DNA of 49,342 bases, taken from Acanthaster planci. Its lineage: Eukaryota > Echinodermata > Asteroidea > Valvatida > Acanthasteridae. The notes beneath the pieces were generated by a model. It was given only the letters and a program-made list of their open reading frames with translations, made no database searches and was not told where the DNA came from. The stretch spans positions 523,435-572,776 of the forward strand of contig NW_019091386.1 in assembly GCF_001949145.1 (NCBI RefSeq), given 5' to 3'. Below, one piece after another: positions 25,601-37,544 of this stretch (positions are counted from its first letter, which is position 1; the number at the start of each line of letters is the position of its first letter). A program made the position numbers and the translations under genes.

Positions 25601-28591
25601 GTTCAACGCTATCGGCTATCGTTTTTCCTGGCTGACATTTCTGCGTCTCAAAGCAGTGTGCCCAAGCTGATTTGTTGCCTTTCCTTTAGACAATGAATTG
25701 GTGTCTCCAACCATTTCAGTCGGGGGATTTGGGAGTAACATTTGGACTCATCTACGGACATGTCGTCTCATGTTACATTCCTTTGTAAGTCAGTCATTTT
25801 CAGTTTTATGCAATGTCTCATAAATCTGTCACTTAATTGACGGGGACAGTTGTACCCGTGCCATAAGAGCCCTTGCTCCGTCTTAACTCAATAAGCCTTT
25901 TGTGAGTGAAATTTGAATAAAATCTGGTGAACTGTGTTATTTGATTGCTTATAAACATAACAATTTGAATTCCCCAGACTGAAGACACTGTTGCTGTACC
26001 TCATGGTTTGGGGCAAGCTTTTGCATTCGTACACGGGTTGGCCAGATTTTTTTGTCCAATTCAATTCACTTGATTCGATTTAAATCAACTTTTTGGATTC
26101 AGTAGGTGTATCTGATGCGAAGGATTTATCATCATGATGTAATTTGACTTCATTTGAATTGCCCATTTCAGAGTTTGACATGGTAAAGTATCAGTGTACA
26201 GCGTACATCCACCTTTTATGTACAGGAACACAGGTATTTTATTGAGATTAGAAACTACGGTCATTATGCAGTGTAACTACAACCGCTAAATACCCCTTAA
26301 TGAATACCCCTAATAAAGTGAGTTTCATCACGCCTAAGTCATTGCTCTGTGGAGCTGGATCACTACAAAATGAGACTGCTTTTTGCACTTTGAGCAAGGT
26401 AAAGTACCAGCATTTTGTACCGACATATACAGTAGCATGTAAAGTAAATGCATGTTGTTCATGGCGTGTTTCTCACTCATTAGTCGCTTGATGCACGTAG
26501 TGCTCAAAATTATTCTAATCCTTTGGGAAATAACATACTTTTCTATATTCTTCATTTGTAAAAACTAATATGTTGGTACTTCCACTAGATCTTTTGTCTA
26601 TTTGTTGCAATACGCAAGCCCACACGTGTGTTGGCTAAACTTCATTTGCATAATAATAGATACAGCCCGGGTTACATATTCTCTTCTAAATAGTCAAAAG
26701 AGTGGTCTTTGTTCTTATAAATAAATATAAATAATTTTTTTCCATTTTTTTAACAAAACAAATCAACAACCCTGATATATTGGACTGGTTCCTTTGTGCC
26801 CTTCTTATCCATTGAAAACAGTGTATTGGTGCAAGGCATCTCTTATGTTACTAAGCAAAAACTTTCCCCAAATCACGAGGTATAGCAACAGTGTCTCTAG
26901 TGTGGATAATTCAAATTGGTATGTTTACATGAATTACAAAAAGTCAGTATACCAGATTTTATTCCCATTTAACTTCCAAAAGAGTTATTATGTCGACTCT
27001 CTTTTGGCTGGCTGCAAACAGCTCAGACATCAAATCAGAAACCTGATAAATCTTTTACAATTGAGTGTAAAAGAGATTTCCCCAAGCAAGAATAGCATTT
27101 TATTGAGCAACAAGCAGATAGCTGTTTACTAGTTTCTTCACATATTTAACAGTAGTTTTTAAATGAACTTGACTCCGGTCTAGCTGGTTGTCGGAATTCA
27201 GCCACTAGCTGAGTCTGTGTTTAGCCGAATCCGTAGCTGAGTCACAATTCCAGAAAGAAATGGACATCGTCTTGACTCACAGCAGTAGGTGGTTGTGAGA
27301 AAAAGCCTGTTGATAGCTAAGATCATTTTATATTTGGACTGTTCTCAGCAACAGACAGTAAAAAAACAATGCCGCCTTCACATTTTGAGTTTCAAACGGA
27401 GAAGTTAGCATCATACAAGTGCCTTTGTACGTTATCTTGATGAAGAACTCTCTGTCTGTGAGCAGATATGCGTGGCCTCTCACCACGCTTTGGAGACCAC
27501 TAAAAAAATTGATATGGGGTATCTTGCCACTTCTGTGGGTTCAGCACTCCATGATCCTGGCCTTGAAAAGATGCATGTACTGTGAACACGTTGAAAGGCA
27601 TTGAAAGACTGCCCCCCGAACTCTAAAAGGCAATAACAGGAGGGATTTTAACAGTAAGCTCGTCTTTTGTAGAAACTTTTGTGATGGTTGCGCCAGGTCA
27701 GATATCTGTTCATGCACTGTAACTCCAAAACTGCAGAACATGATATTCGTGAATTGCACGCATGTGCGCGCCCATGACCATTTAATGCCATGCACATTGA
27801 CGGAAGATGGTTTACTTTCGTCATCAAAACCACCCCAAATTGCAGGCGTGTGAGTGAATGCCCTATCATGTTAAAGTTCTAACCCGGGTCGTCAATTGTT
27901 TTCCCAGTCCCACTCACCAACGTTGGAGCTGTAAGTCAAGCCAAGCGTGTAGCTATTGGCGCGATGACAGAAGCCTGTGTGATATCCATCAAGTGGCTTT
28001 TGCATAGACAGCCAAGGCTAGGACAGAGCAGAGCTGACAAATATACTGGTATCATCAGAGTCACTTCGGCATATTCAAATCAATAAAATGAAACTCCATC
28101 ACGAAACTGTTTAAGCTTTGTGTTGTTGACGCTACCACTGTTGTTTTAACATCAACAGCGGAGGAATGGGCAGCTTGCCTATTGTGTAGCATATTCCATA
28201 TACATGCAGGCTTGTGTCTTTCTACCCAGGAGCTCAAACAAAGTAAACAACGGGTACCTTGGGATCCTCTGCCATTCTCCCCCACTTAGAATTATGAGAG
28301 ATACTAAATACAAATAGCGTGGTATATTTATGTGGCATGATATGCCACGACCAGAACCTTGCAAGGTAATTAAAAAATTACCTGAACAGCTGGCTTTGTT
28401 TCGACCGAGAGAGAGCAGTTGGTGTCTAGATACTCTGCAGAGGTGGGTCAAGTTACACAAATGGCTGTTATTTTTCTGTGAATCGCATTTGTGTGTTCTC
28501 TTGAAGGGCTTTCACTAAAGAAAATAGAATATTATAATTCTAACTTCTTGTCGCTTCACAGATCGTAGAGGTCATCTGTGATAGAGGTTGA
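13640..28591 (+). CDS. VPS51: VPS51, GARP/EARP complex subunit, 19 coding exons
   Basis: Exons: 13640-13841, 14495-14580, 15064-15219, 15806-15879, 15991-16123, 16466-16554, 16889-17039, 17158-17261, 17925-18036, 18458-18638, 18740-18879, 19483-19605, 19930-20037, 20421-20561, 21027-21265, 21686-21812, 21940-22052, 22465-22543, 28562-28591. All junctions are GT..AG and in phase; 795 residues (human about 782). Diagnostic blocks: [10 protein letters not shown] (12-21), [10 protein letters not shown] (39-48), [15 protein letters not shown] (from about 72) with the N-terminal coiled coil to about 148, [24 protein letters not shown] (from 600), [32 protein letters not shown] (723-735), and the tail VEVICDRG. 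In the family it tethers endosome-derived carriers at the trans-Golgi with VPS52, VPS53 and VPS54 or VPS50. A Q6 run at 666-671 may vary. Identity is very strong. Confidence 0.97.
14680..14800 (-). mobile_element. tRNA-derived SINE fragment
   Basis: Read on the minus strand, the segment has a box-A-like tggggtagtggttcc followed about 35 bases later by gacccgggttcgaatcc, a near-consensus RNA polymerase III B box (GGTTCGAATCC). The part between does not fold as a functional tRNA and there is no anticodon arm, so this is a tRNA-like head of a SINE. It lies in VPS51 intron 2. Confidence 0.6.
20562..21026. other. VPS51 intron 14
   Basis: A 465-base intron with no exon-like content. It contains a C9/A8 homopolymer junction near 20612-20628, a likely site of assembly or length variation. 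Confidence 0.6.
23954..24010. repeat. Two-copy tandem repeat, about 28 bp
   Basis: The words ccaccacctcaggggacaccctccccc and ccacaccacctctggggacaccctt follow each other directly. C-rich and non-coding. Confidence 0.6.
25465..25625 (+). pseudogene. Non-LTR retrotransposon reverse-transcriptase relic
   Basis: At 25471-25500 one frame reads FPQGSILGP, the conserved block B of LINE-type reverse transcriptases. After a shift to the frame of 25469, 25550-25600 reads [15 protein letters not shown], which matches the catalytic YADD block and its flank; the YADD codons are 25571-25582. The spacing between the two blocks is about right but the frame changes and no long open frame surrounds them, so this is a short, dead fragment. 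Families with this pattern include CR1, L2 and Jockey types; I cannot decide which. Confidence 0.75.
25891..26988. mobile_element. Longer fold-back relative of the 11.1-kb MITE
   Basis: The left arm (25891 to about 26024) begins ataagccttttgtgagtgaaat. The reversed right arm (about 26855-26988) begins ataactcttttggaagttaaat. Both share ttgaat..ccagactgaagacactgttgctgtacctc-type words with the element at 11101-11448. The bridge ggactggttcctttgtgcccttctt (26784-26808) also matches the short element (11249-11270). The roughly 760 bp of extra interior has no transposase frame. No clean 8-bp duplication remains, so the copy is old or rearranged. Confidence 0.65.
28562..28591 (+). CDS. VPS51: Terminal coding micro-exon of VPS51 (IVEVICDRG and stop)
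   Basis: It completes the conserved C-terminus: vertebrate VPS51 ends VVEVICERG. Phase 0 entry after exon 18 and the match of eight of nine residues make the assignment firm despite the 6-kb separation. Confidence 0.95.
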   Translation: MVEVICDRG

Positions 28592-29090
28592 GGGTTCTGT
28601 ACTCGGGGGCCCAGCTGTTGACTTCCCTCACCTGTGGTAGTCATCTGAGATACAGCTGCAGGTTACCAAGGGTTAGTGCGAGCAGAGCCGTACCTGAATT
28701 GGGCAGTGACTCAGACGTGTATGTTGACCGGCATCATTCCGTCTGTACCACAGACTGGGTCAGCAGAAGCTGGTTGCCTGCCAGAATGCCATTGGATGCA
28801 TATTGCTTTGACTGGCTCCCAGCTGATTTTTATTGTGTCTCGCTCAGCTAAACAACATGGCAATATGTTTTTGGCACCACAGCTCCATGAATCTCTGCCC
28901 TCATCTGGAAATTTGCCAACTTCCAGTTACATCTACTCATTAAAAGAAAATATAAAAATGTATGCAGGCCTCGACCTTAACACTAGTCAAACGGCGTCGG
29001 ACGAGTGGCGTGTATTCGTCAACTTGCCTGATGGGTAGTAAAGAAATACTTACTTGTTTGAAAATGTCCTTTGTCCTATTCATAAAGATG

Positions 29091-29096
29091 AATAAA
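29091..29096 (+). terminator. Candidate poly(A) signal of VPS51
   Basis: AATAAA, the first canonical hexamer that I see about 500 bases after the stop, on the coding strand. The transcript end itself is not visible. Confidence 0.4.
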
Positions 29097-29099
29097 GTA

Positions 29100-32000
29100 A
29101 ATGTGAAATTGATTGTATGGCATTGCTTATTATTGAATTATAACAGTCTGAAGGATTCCACTATTAAGCTTTCAAATAGACAGCAAGGCTCCACCGTAAC
29201 GGTCGAAACAAGCAAACTTGCCCAGCGGGCTAGTCAAATGTAGAGCTTAAGGTCGAGGTCTGTCGTTAGTCTTCTGCACAGTCCCTGTAATTTACAGCAT
29301 TACAGCAAAGTGCTGCTTTCTAACAATCTCTACCATTATGTCTCTCCAAATAACTTCACTCACCTGGTCCCTTTTCATCTTGGATGGGACCTAGTAAATC
29401 ATTCAAAAATCCTTCTCTGCAACTTCTTAGAAACCTCTTAGAAATAGTATTCTTTTTTACTGGAGAAGAGAAAAGATAACTGGAGATGTAACGCGTCACA
29501 CCTTTAGGGGGTCCAAATGAGTAAAGTGGAAATGGAATTATGTATTGTTGAAAAAAAAAAGTGGCAACCAAACTCGTTTGAGTTAATTTTTTGCAAGTTG
29601 GTTTATCCAACATTTTCCGAGTATTTCTGTATTCCCTTTGGTATTATGTATGCAAAATTTATGATGCGTATCACCTACAAAAATGACATTATTTGTCTGG
29701 TTGCGAAAGTAATGAAATGAACATACTGGAAGTCTAGCAAGTCTGCTGAGAATGTAACCTATGTGAATTACCACAAAGCTGCAGTTGTCTTCATTTGATG
29801 TAAAGATTGGGTGTAAAGGAGCATATAATCATTGTTTGTGCAAAGCACTGTTATTAAAGTGGTGATTAAAACTAATTAAGACAGTTGTCATTGTGAGTGG
29901 CATTTTCGAGGGGTGCATTGGTTCGAGTTTTAAAGGTTTTTTGTGTGTGTGGGCTCTCACTGGCAAGGACTGCACCGTTTGGGACGAGCGACAATAAACG
30001 GCGTAGTCCCCGACCACACCCGATGGCAGTGTTGCTGTTTCAGCAATTCTACCGGTATCCCCAGATTTTTAAATACACGCAACTCCGTAGCACTGCCCAG
30101 TTGTGTTCATCCAGCTTGATTTGAAAATAAATCTTGGGGTTTTGTATGCGCGGTGGGCAATCACTGTGGATCGATGTTCCGAAAGAGTAAATTCATATAA
30201 TGGTGTCCTGTCCCCACATAGGGCACTTACCTCTGGCGAAAGACTACAAAGCGGGAATGGATACATCCCAGTAAATTCACTCTAAATGCTCCGCTTTCTG
30301 CTGACAGGTGTCAACATTTTGCCTTTTGTTTATTTGGATATACAAATGCAGAGCATACGAGTGATTAGTATTAGGCGCCCAAAGGAATAAGTACATACAC
30401 CAACCTCGAGGGGCTAATCAAAATTTTGAGTGTACTGATAGAACCCGATTTTGCAGAACTTTTGTGAATTTCCAAGAAAGAAATCGGGAAATTAGCGGGG
30501 AAAAAAGCAGAAAGAAATTTGGTAGTTTTACTTCACGTGTCTGCAGAAATATTTCTTCCGTCCGAATAATTTCTTTTAGCTGAGAGGAAGATGTAAAGTG
30601 CGATGGATGCGAGAAATGCGTCGCTATGGTTCGTGCCGACCGAGTGACCTCGCTGGGTTTTGGTGGTAAAAGAGGTTGGTCGATGACTGTTAGCAAGACC
30701 CCGTGTTAAGCACCAGCGTAGCAGTTGATGATTGTAAAAAAATAACAACTGCGGCACTAGTACTTAGAACAGAGCAAGCAAAAAACGTGGACGAAAGTCT
30801 TGCAGGATAGCTAGTAATGAAGTTCAGCCACACCACTGGCCTAGATCCACATCATTGCGTTGAAACACCAGGTCTGTTTTCCACAAATAGTTTCCGATTT
30901 TCCTCCTCGTTGGATGGCTAATAACTTGGATTTAGCTGTAATTATATTTCATTAACGGCAGAAAATTTCGGTCTTGATCACCACCTGTATCAAACAATAT
31001 TTCTGGCTACATAAAACATGCTAAACTTTTTCTCCCTTTATTACTAATTGATGTGGAATCGCACGCAAGCGTCGTGGGAACTTAATACTTTTTGGCGACA
31101 CGCGAGTTGCCGAGAAAATTTCATCCGTCGATGGTGACGTAACCCAGTAACAAACTCGTAGCGGTGCGTGCCCTGGAACGGCTATAATTATAACCATCTG
31201 TTGATCAAGTAGTGGATTTTTTTGTGCGTTGCCCCAGAAAACTGTAATGGATTTGGGATTATTCTAAATGGCGACTATATGGGGGTTTGGGGTTCATCGT
31301 CATGTCGAAGGTGTGGCCATACTGTGGGAGAGCGAGACATACTGAGTGGAATCCGTTTTTTTAGAGTAACAAACGGCGCCGACCCGACTGAAGGCGAATC
31401 ACGCAAAACTAATATATGTAAAGAAACATAATTAATTAACGTGATACCACGCGCCATCCTACCCGACGCCGCCTCACAGTACAGGCACCAAGGCAGGGAA
31501 AGATCACTTATTGACAGTTATAACCGTGTAGTTCGTGGTAGCCACCACATTAAGGAGTAGTGTGCAGGTAAAGTTGATCACGAAATACCTGCGGCACTAC
31601 TACTTAGAGCGGTGAAAACCATTGCGCGAAGATGACCAATGAAATTAATGCATATAGCGCTTCTGGCTCGACCTTTTTGACATCCGAAAACCTGTTGATT
31701 TGAATATTCCTTTTTATATCAGGAGTTTGTTTTGATACCTTTTTTATTTTTCTCTGTTCTTGGAAGGAAATCGCCAAGGCCCTTGAGTAGTGATATGCAT
31801 AAAAAAGTACAAGTTTTTTGTTTCTGTTCCCTAATTGTCATTTAATCTGGGATTTTCTGACAGTGATCATCTTGTTCCGCCTCGTAATGTTTGATAGAAC
31901 ATCAATCCTGCAAAATCATGGCACCCCAAACTCACATCCTGATAAAGTTCAAGCCATGTATCGCTCCTTATTCTCGGGTAAAAGAAAAGGAAATCGTTCA

Positions 32001-32700
32001 TCTCTACTCTCTACCCCCGAATTTTAACTCATCCACTCCTGTATACCCGCATAATTATCATATAAATTAAAGCGTTAAAATGCATAATTTGGCGTTACAA
32101 AAGAGCAAGACCTGCTTTATACCTAGTCTATATGCTACCGTGTAAACAGGTTCGAGGGTTGTTGTGGAATAAGGAAGAAGGATTTCAACTGTTTATTGCA
32201 TTGTTGCTGAAAGGCTTTGAAAAAAAAAGCAACTCTCGTTTTGGGCGAGAAATAGTGAACAAAAATGTTTCGAAACCGACATCTGGTTTCGGGGCGCTTA
32301 GACTAAGGACGGAAACATAAATAACATTGAAGGGAATTCCTATGACATAATTCATACAAATGCCTCTTTGCCATGCCCTGTGTAATTACAGCAAACACAA
32401 TAAGTAATCGCAGATAATGATTAGGTATTGGGTTTCTCTGAAAATGTGCCCTATCACTGTTTCTCTCTGATTCTTCCATTGCGGAAGAATTTCTTCCAAA
32501 AAGGAATCACTCTTCATCATTTTTCTGAAACAGTAGCGTGCACTCACAAGTTTGAACAGCCTGGTGCGCGTGGCAATGCAATCGTAGATGTTATAAAATG
32601 ATGGATTTCAGGGAAAAGGTGGACTGGTTGTTCAACATTTTGTTAATCGCCAAGTCCACGAGTCAAATACCTGGTTTTGTTCCGTAACAATACATTAACT
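29100..32700. other. Intergenic stretch, no gene supported
   Basis: The reading frames are short and unrelated to any family that I know. Two similar words, ctgcggcactagtacttagaac (about 30750) and ctgcggcactactacttagagc (about 31590), are the only repeat-like signal noticed. Cis-regulatory DNA is possible but not demonstrable here. Confidence 0.4.
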
Positions 32701-33070
32701 GTTGATTAAAAAGGAGAGATTTTCTTACCGTTTGGAGTCCAGTTTCCGCTCACTTTAACTCGAGTTTTGTCTCCAATACAACGTGTTGTTTTTGTGCAAC
32801 CCAAACGCTCAACATTGCCAACGATGAAATAATACGCGTTGACATTTCCCTCTGTTCGAGTTTGGAGAGTGCATACAGATAAGCCGAAAACGACAAAACC
32901 CGATGAAGTCTTTTTTGTCTGGCCAAAGCAACTCCTGCTGGTAGGTTTTGAGCCTGTTGCCTGGACGGAGTGCCGTGTTGTACTGATCATTCACTCGTGC
33001 AGTTTCGATGTCATTGGATAAGCTTTCTAAGCTTTCTTGTGCACGCTTCGTTGACTCGTTAAACATATAC
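32700..33070 (-). other. Weak candidate exon on the minus strand
   Basis: Two overlapping minus-strand frames are open here. The one ending at 32706 contains a stretch (VNAYYFIVGNVERLGCTKT and on) of protein-like composition, followed by WTPN and a ggtaagaa donor-like site near 32730. There is no family match, no matching partner exons nearby, and the two frames compete. I list it only so that it can be tested. Confidence 0.12.
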
Positions 33071-36000
33071 GATCGGTTCCCCCTACACTTTATACATGAG
33101 TGCCAACCATAAGGTCGCCGTGTATCGTTCCTGTTTTGATGTCAGTTGCATGATTTTACATACATGTAGACCTGATACATAATGATGTGGCTGTGTTATA
33201 AGTCAGTTGTCTCCTCTGCCAACAACAGAGCCAGTCGCCTGACATTTTGTAAAACTGGAATGCTTACTTGTCTTTTATCGGTACATGTCCTCTATATTCT
33301 TTACCCCAATCTATTGCATATTGTTATCCATTTAATTGTTTATTTTTTTTTCAAACAGAAAACGGGAGTTTTTTATATATATATTTCCATATACTTAAAT
33401 ATATGTATAGGCCTTTACACTGAATATGAACTTGATTTTTATTCTGCAAAAATATGAAAAATTACAGTGTTCCAGCGTTTCGGCATGAAGATAAACAAAA
33501 GATGAAGAAAATCATATTTAACAGAAACATCAAAATAATGGTAGTTTATATGGTTACTTTAAGTTAGTGTCTCAATATTCTCCTTGTCGACCAGTGCAAG
33601 TTGCCCATAACAATTTTTTTAACCAATTCTATTTAAAGAAATGTTTTTAATATCAGGGGTGTTTAGCTAGGACTGCTCGAACGTGTGCCATGGTCACGTG
33701 TCCTCATTTTCTGATCATTCGAGGCATTGTTCTCAATTTGAACCGCCATATCCATTGAGCTTCTGTCGTGATCATTTATGCTGGTATCGTATAAAAGTAT
33801 ACAAAAAAGAGCCCTTTGTACATGCGTGTGTGCGCGGGAAAGAGACAGGCGTAGGTCACAATGTTGACATTACAGAATGGTCCTGTACCTTTGTGACGTT
33901 TGACCTTTATTTAGTCGTGCATCTGTAATTGCCCGGGTCATCCACGTTCTTGTGAATCACTTTCAGGGAGATTTTCCAACATCGAACTTCTCCCTCTCAG
34001 GCGTTTTCTCTAAAGTCAATGCCTGCCGTTAGACTGACCGTGAGCACAATAACTGTGAACAGAGATATTTCATTTTCAATTTCGATTTGCGCCTCCTGCA
34101 TGGAGTTGGACGTTTTGGTGACGCGGCAGTAATTTGAATTAATGTTGAAGTAACAATGTCAGACCCGGGAGTTGGAGATCAGGTGAAGCCAAAGGCAGAG
34201 ACGAAGCCGAATGTTGGAAGAGCCGCTATGCTCTGTTGTTTTGTACTTTAAAAAAAGGCCTAACATCATTTTGTCATGCGCTCCAGATCAGACACAGTGC
34301 CGCACGCGTCTTTAATGATCATTCGTGCCAATTTCACGCCTGAGCTAAATTGGGGCACATATGTCCGGATGTGCGTCGACGAAAGTTAGCACAGATATGG
34401 CTTTGTGTGAGCGCGATATTCTAACACTCTGCCCCCGATATTCCACACCAGAAATTGATATGGGATCATGTCGTTCCTATTTTGCTTTAACGAAGCGCGG
34501 GAAAGCTTTCTTCCCCTACGTGAATTTAATCAGAGGGAACTTACATTTTACACTGTTGACAATATCCTTCGCTTGCGCTGCCGTTTATTTGCTTTTTTGG
34601 CACCAGGGTTCCACAAAATGAACATCATTACAACTCTATCGTGCTAAACAAAACGATGCGACAGACTTGCCTGTGGATGCAACTTCAGCTGACTGATGCA
34701 AACTCCGCCAGTTTTAAATGACAAATTATACATTCAAGTCGGTTTTTGTCCCCGTCTTCAAATAGCTTCATTTGACCCGAGTATTGAAGCAATGTTTTCG
34801 CTGGGTAATGCGGACGACGGGGCGAGTAATTCTGTTTCTACGATTACCCGCATATTTTGCGGCATGAATATTAATAGAAATACACAGATGCGAATCAGGC
34901 GTGAGCTTTGACGTCCGTAGCCTCCGTTCCATTGAAATGTCGCCCTCTCTTGGTGGTAATCGTTTTAAGAAAATGTAAGAAGGCGGAGTTGGTGATGATG
35001 ATGTGAGCTGCGCGGATCAAGCCCATTGCTGTAAACGTTACAAAGGGCATCTTTTGGAAACGACATGCCCATTGTAACGGTCACATAAACGGGAGTGACA
35101 TTCGGTGCAGAAATAAGATGCAGTTATACGCATTCGATATCATTTGGGGCCCACGTCATGCATGAAGAAGATGGAAGGCGTCGGTGAGCTTAACATCATC
35201 TCTAAGTCGACTCATTTCGTAAGGATCTCAGATTGTTCACAGCTTTCATTGTTGCCAATCCCCAAGCTCGCCATCTTATTATAATTATTTTTTTAATGCA
35301 TCTCCAGGTAAAAACGTTTCCAGGCAAAAATCAACAGTAATCTCAACTTAATATCTCGCATATTATCTCTTATTTTGCTAGTGTGATCTTTTTTGTCTAT
35401 TGGAGTTAAATTCATCCCATTTTGAGTACAAATGGCTTACCTAGGCTCCATGTCGATTCACCATTGCCTCTCGTATTGCATCAAACCCCAGATTTGCTCC
35501 AAGAGGTCTAGATGGTCGATCCTCCGTCCGTATGCCGGTACTCTGGCCGACGGACCAAGTCCAGCCCCTGTTGTCCATCACCGCTCTTGGCCAACTGACT
35601 TTCCTAGACTCTCGGTCGTCCTTTTAACCTTTTTTCTCCTTGGTACCCGCATATAACGTCTTGTAACATCACCACTGCGAGAGTTTCGATTTGGGCTGCA
35701 TCAGTTTTTTGTAAATGCGGGTCGGGTGTTGCTTTTCACAGTTTGGTCTGTTTAATGCCTTCACGTGCAGTCCAAGACTCATCTCGCTGAGAAATTATTC
35801 AGCGTGAAATGCTAAAAATGCTGGTATGAAATGCAGACGCTGTGATTTAAATTTTTTTATAGACAGTGAACGCCATGATGAAAAGAACATACAATGCATC
35901 TCAAAGTTATTAAAGGCTAACTTGGTGCATTTCAAAATCTCGAACACACAAGATTTTTATTGTTTTCGTCCAAAAAATCGCTACATTAATGTTCAAAGAA

Positions 36001-37208
36001 ACCAGTACCATACTTATAATATTCTTTCTGCATGAATTCCATTTTTACTAGTAAATTTCAAACCGTCACAAAACTGTACTCCAAGTTTTCAGGTTTTTTA
36101 AAACAATGCTGCTCTTTTTTGTCTTTATAATGAAATCATATGTCTTCAAGAGAGAGATCACAACTTAAATAATAATAATAATAATATGTATAATACTGGA
36201 AATGTAACGAGTCACAAAAGAAATTACAATCAGGTTGTCAGGATGTCAGACAAGGGCTTCACAGCACACCAACCAAACAAGAGAAAAGTTCAAACTCGAG
36301 TTGCTCTTTATCCAGATGCCTTGAATGTGAGATCGCCCTCTGGTTTTCATCACAGAGCTCTGTGCTAGTCTGGAAAATTATAAGGATTAGCATAAACTTG
36401 CCAGCGATCCGCCGTTTAAAGCTTTTGTTTGCGGTATACTGCCCATGTGTGCTGGTACCCACAACATGTGTACAATTCATCGCCGATGGTTCCAGTCATA
36501 CACACCAATGATAAGAAACCTTGCCTGCAATTTCATTGAGACCCACTGTACCTGTGTTACCCACATCTTGAAAAAATCGGTTAACATAATGTTTGGCTTT
36601 GTTTAGGGCTATGCATCTCTAATCAGGCAAAACGCCGGCGAAGTTTCACCACGTTGCAAATCCTAACTGTGAGTGGATAGATACGTACTCAACCTGTATG
36701 CATGGACTGTACGTTCACAACGTTATTCGGTTTTTCAGAGTGCTTGAACACAAACACTCCACCCTACAAGAATTTGAAACATTACATTTTGTTTGGCCGA
36801 AAATGAGCAAATAAAATTGTTTTTAAGGAGAAATCCGCTGACACTCTTTCTGTGAAATAACATTTTTGTGGATAAAACAATGTCCAATGATGTCCTGACG
36901 TTGTGAATTCAAGAATGACCCCTTATGCTTTTGCAAGCCTAAGGGTTGAATATTGGATGAACTGAAACAGTTGAGAAAAATTACGATCAAGCACTATCCT
37001 TTCAGGAAAATAAAATAAAGACGAATGTAACTATGGAGACTCGATAGCTACAAAAAACCCCTCACTTTTATAGGCTCCTTTTCTTTGTCTACGTCATAAG
37101 ACTCCCTCTGCTTTTTGTATCCAGTTCGTAAGAGTGACGTGACTTCAGTTTAAACCACATCCACTGCACATGCACAGCACACAGAGTTACATTACATGAA
37201 ACCATGGA
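33071..37208. other. Intergenic stretch, no gene supported
   Basis: No coding exon, RNA gene or transposon recognised. Notable only are AT-rich ttttatatatatatttcc near 33372 and an (AAT)n microsatellite at about 36166-36186. Confidence 0.4.
36166..36186. repeat. (AAT)n microsatellite
   Basis: About six consecutive aat units. Confidence 0.8.
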
Positions 37209-37245
37209 ACCGGAAGTTAACGCGCAACTTCAGCGACTGTCCAAT
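37209..37245 (+). promoter_or_regulatory. Candidate promoter motifs: ETS site and CCAAT box
   Basis: ACCGGAAGT (37209-37217) is a consensus ETS-family site and CCAAT (37241-37245) a consensus NF-Y box, 24 bases apart and about 300 bases before the ATG at 37545. The DNA between and after is CpG-rich (37225-37530). This combination is typical of TATA-less animal promoters. The motifs are seen; promoter function is inferred. Confidence 0.45.
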
Positions 37246-37544
37246 GGGAGCTCGTAAATCGTGGCGCGTCCGCCTTTGTGACGAATTCACTTACGAACTG
37301 GATGAGGTTGCGGTGCCAACCACGCGCAAAGCGCTCGTGGCACCACGGTAACCGCGTGGACAAACTTCATGCGCGCGCACGGCACACGCGAAAAGCAGTA
37401 CTGGAGCAGACAAACTGAGCGTGGCCGGCTGCAGCATAGCACAGCGGCTGTGGAGACATTGAGGGCTCAGATCAGGAGTTGGCAGAAGACGGCAGTCAAT
37501 TCGTCTCCGCTCGGCGAACCTTGAGGACATCGGGGGAAACAACA

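Larger units (their letters stand above)
22544..28561 (+). other. 6-kb last intron of VPS51
   Basis: The donor gtaagt follows the PS of MEPS and the acceptor cttcacag precedes IVEVICDRG. The intron is about 40% of the gene and holds a G-rich/C-rich tandem (23954-24010), a retrotransposon relic (25465-25625) and a fold-back element (25891-26988). A TTAACCC word at 22761, resembling the left end of the TTAA-type elements, has no partner that I could find. No nested gene is visible on either strand. Confidence 0.8.

Noticed and set aside
35432-35656. Small open frame of 74 codons in the 9-kb spacer
   Set aside because: No splice context, no family resemblance, and a length expected by chance.
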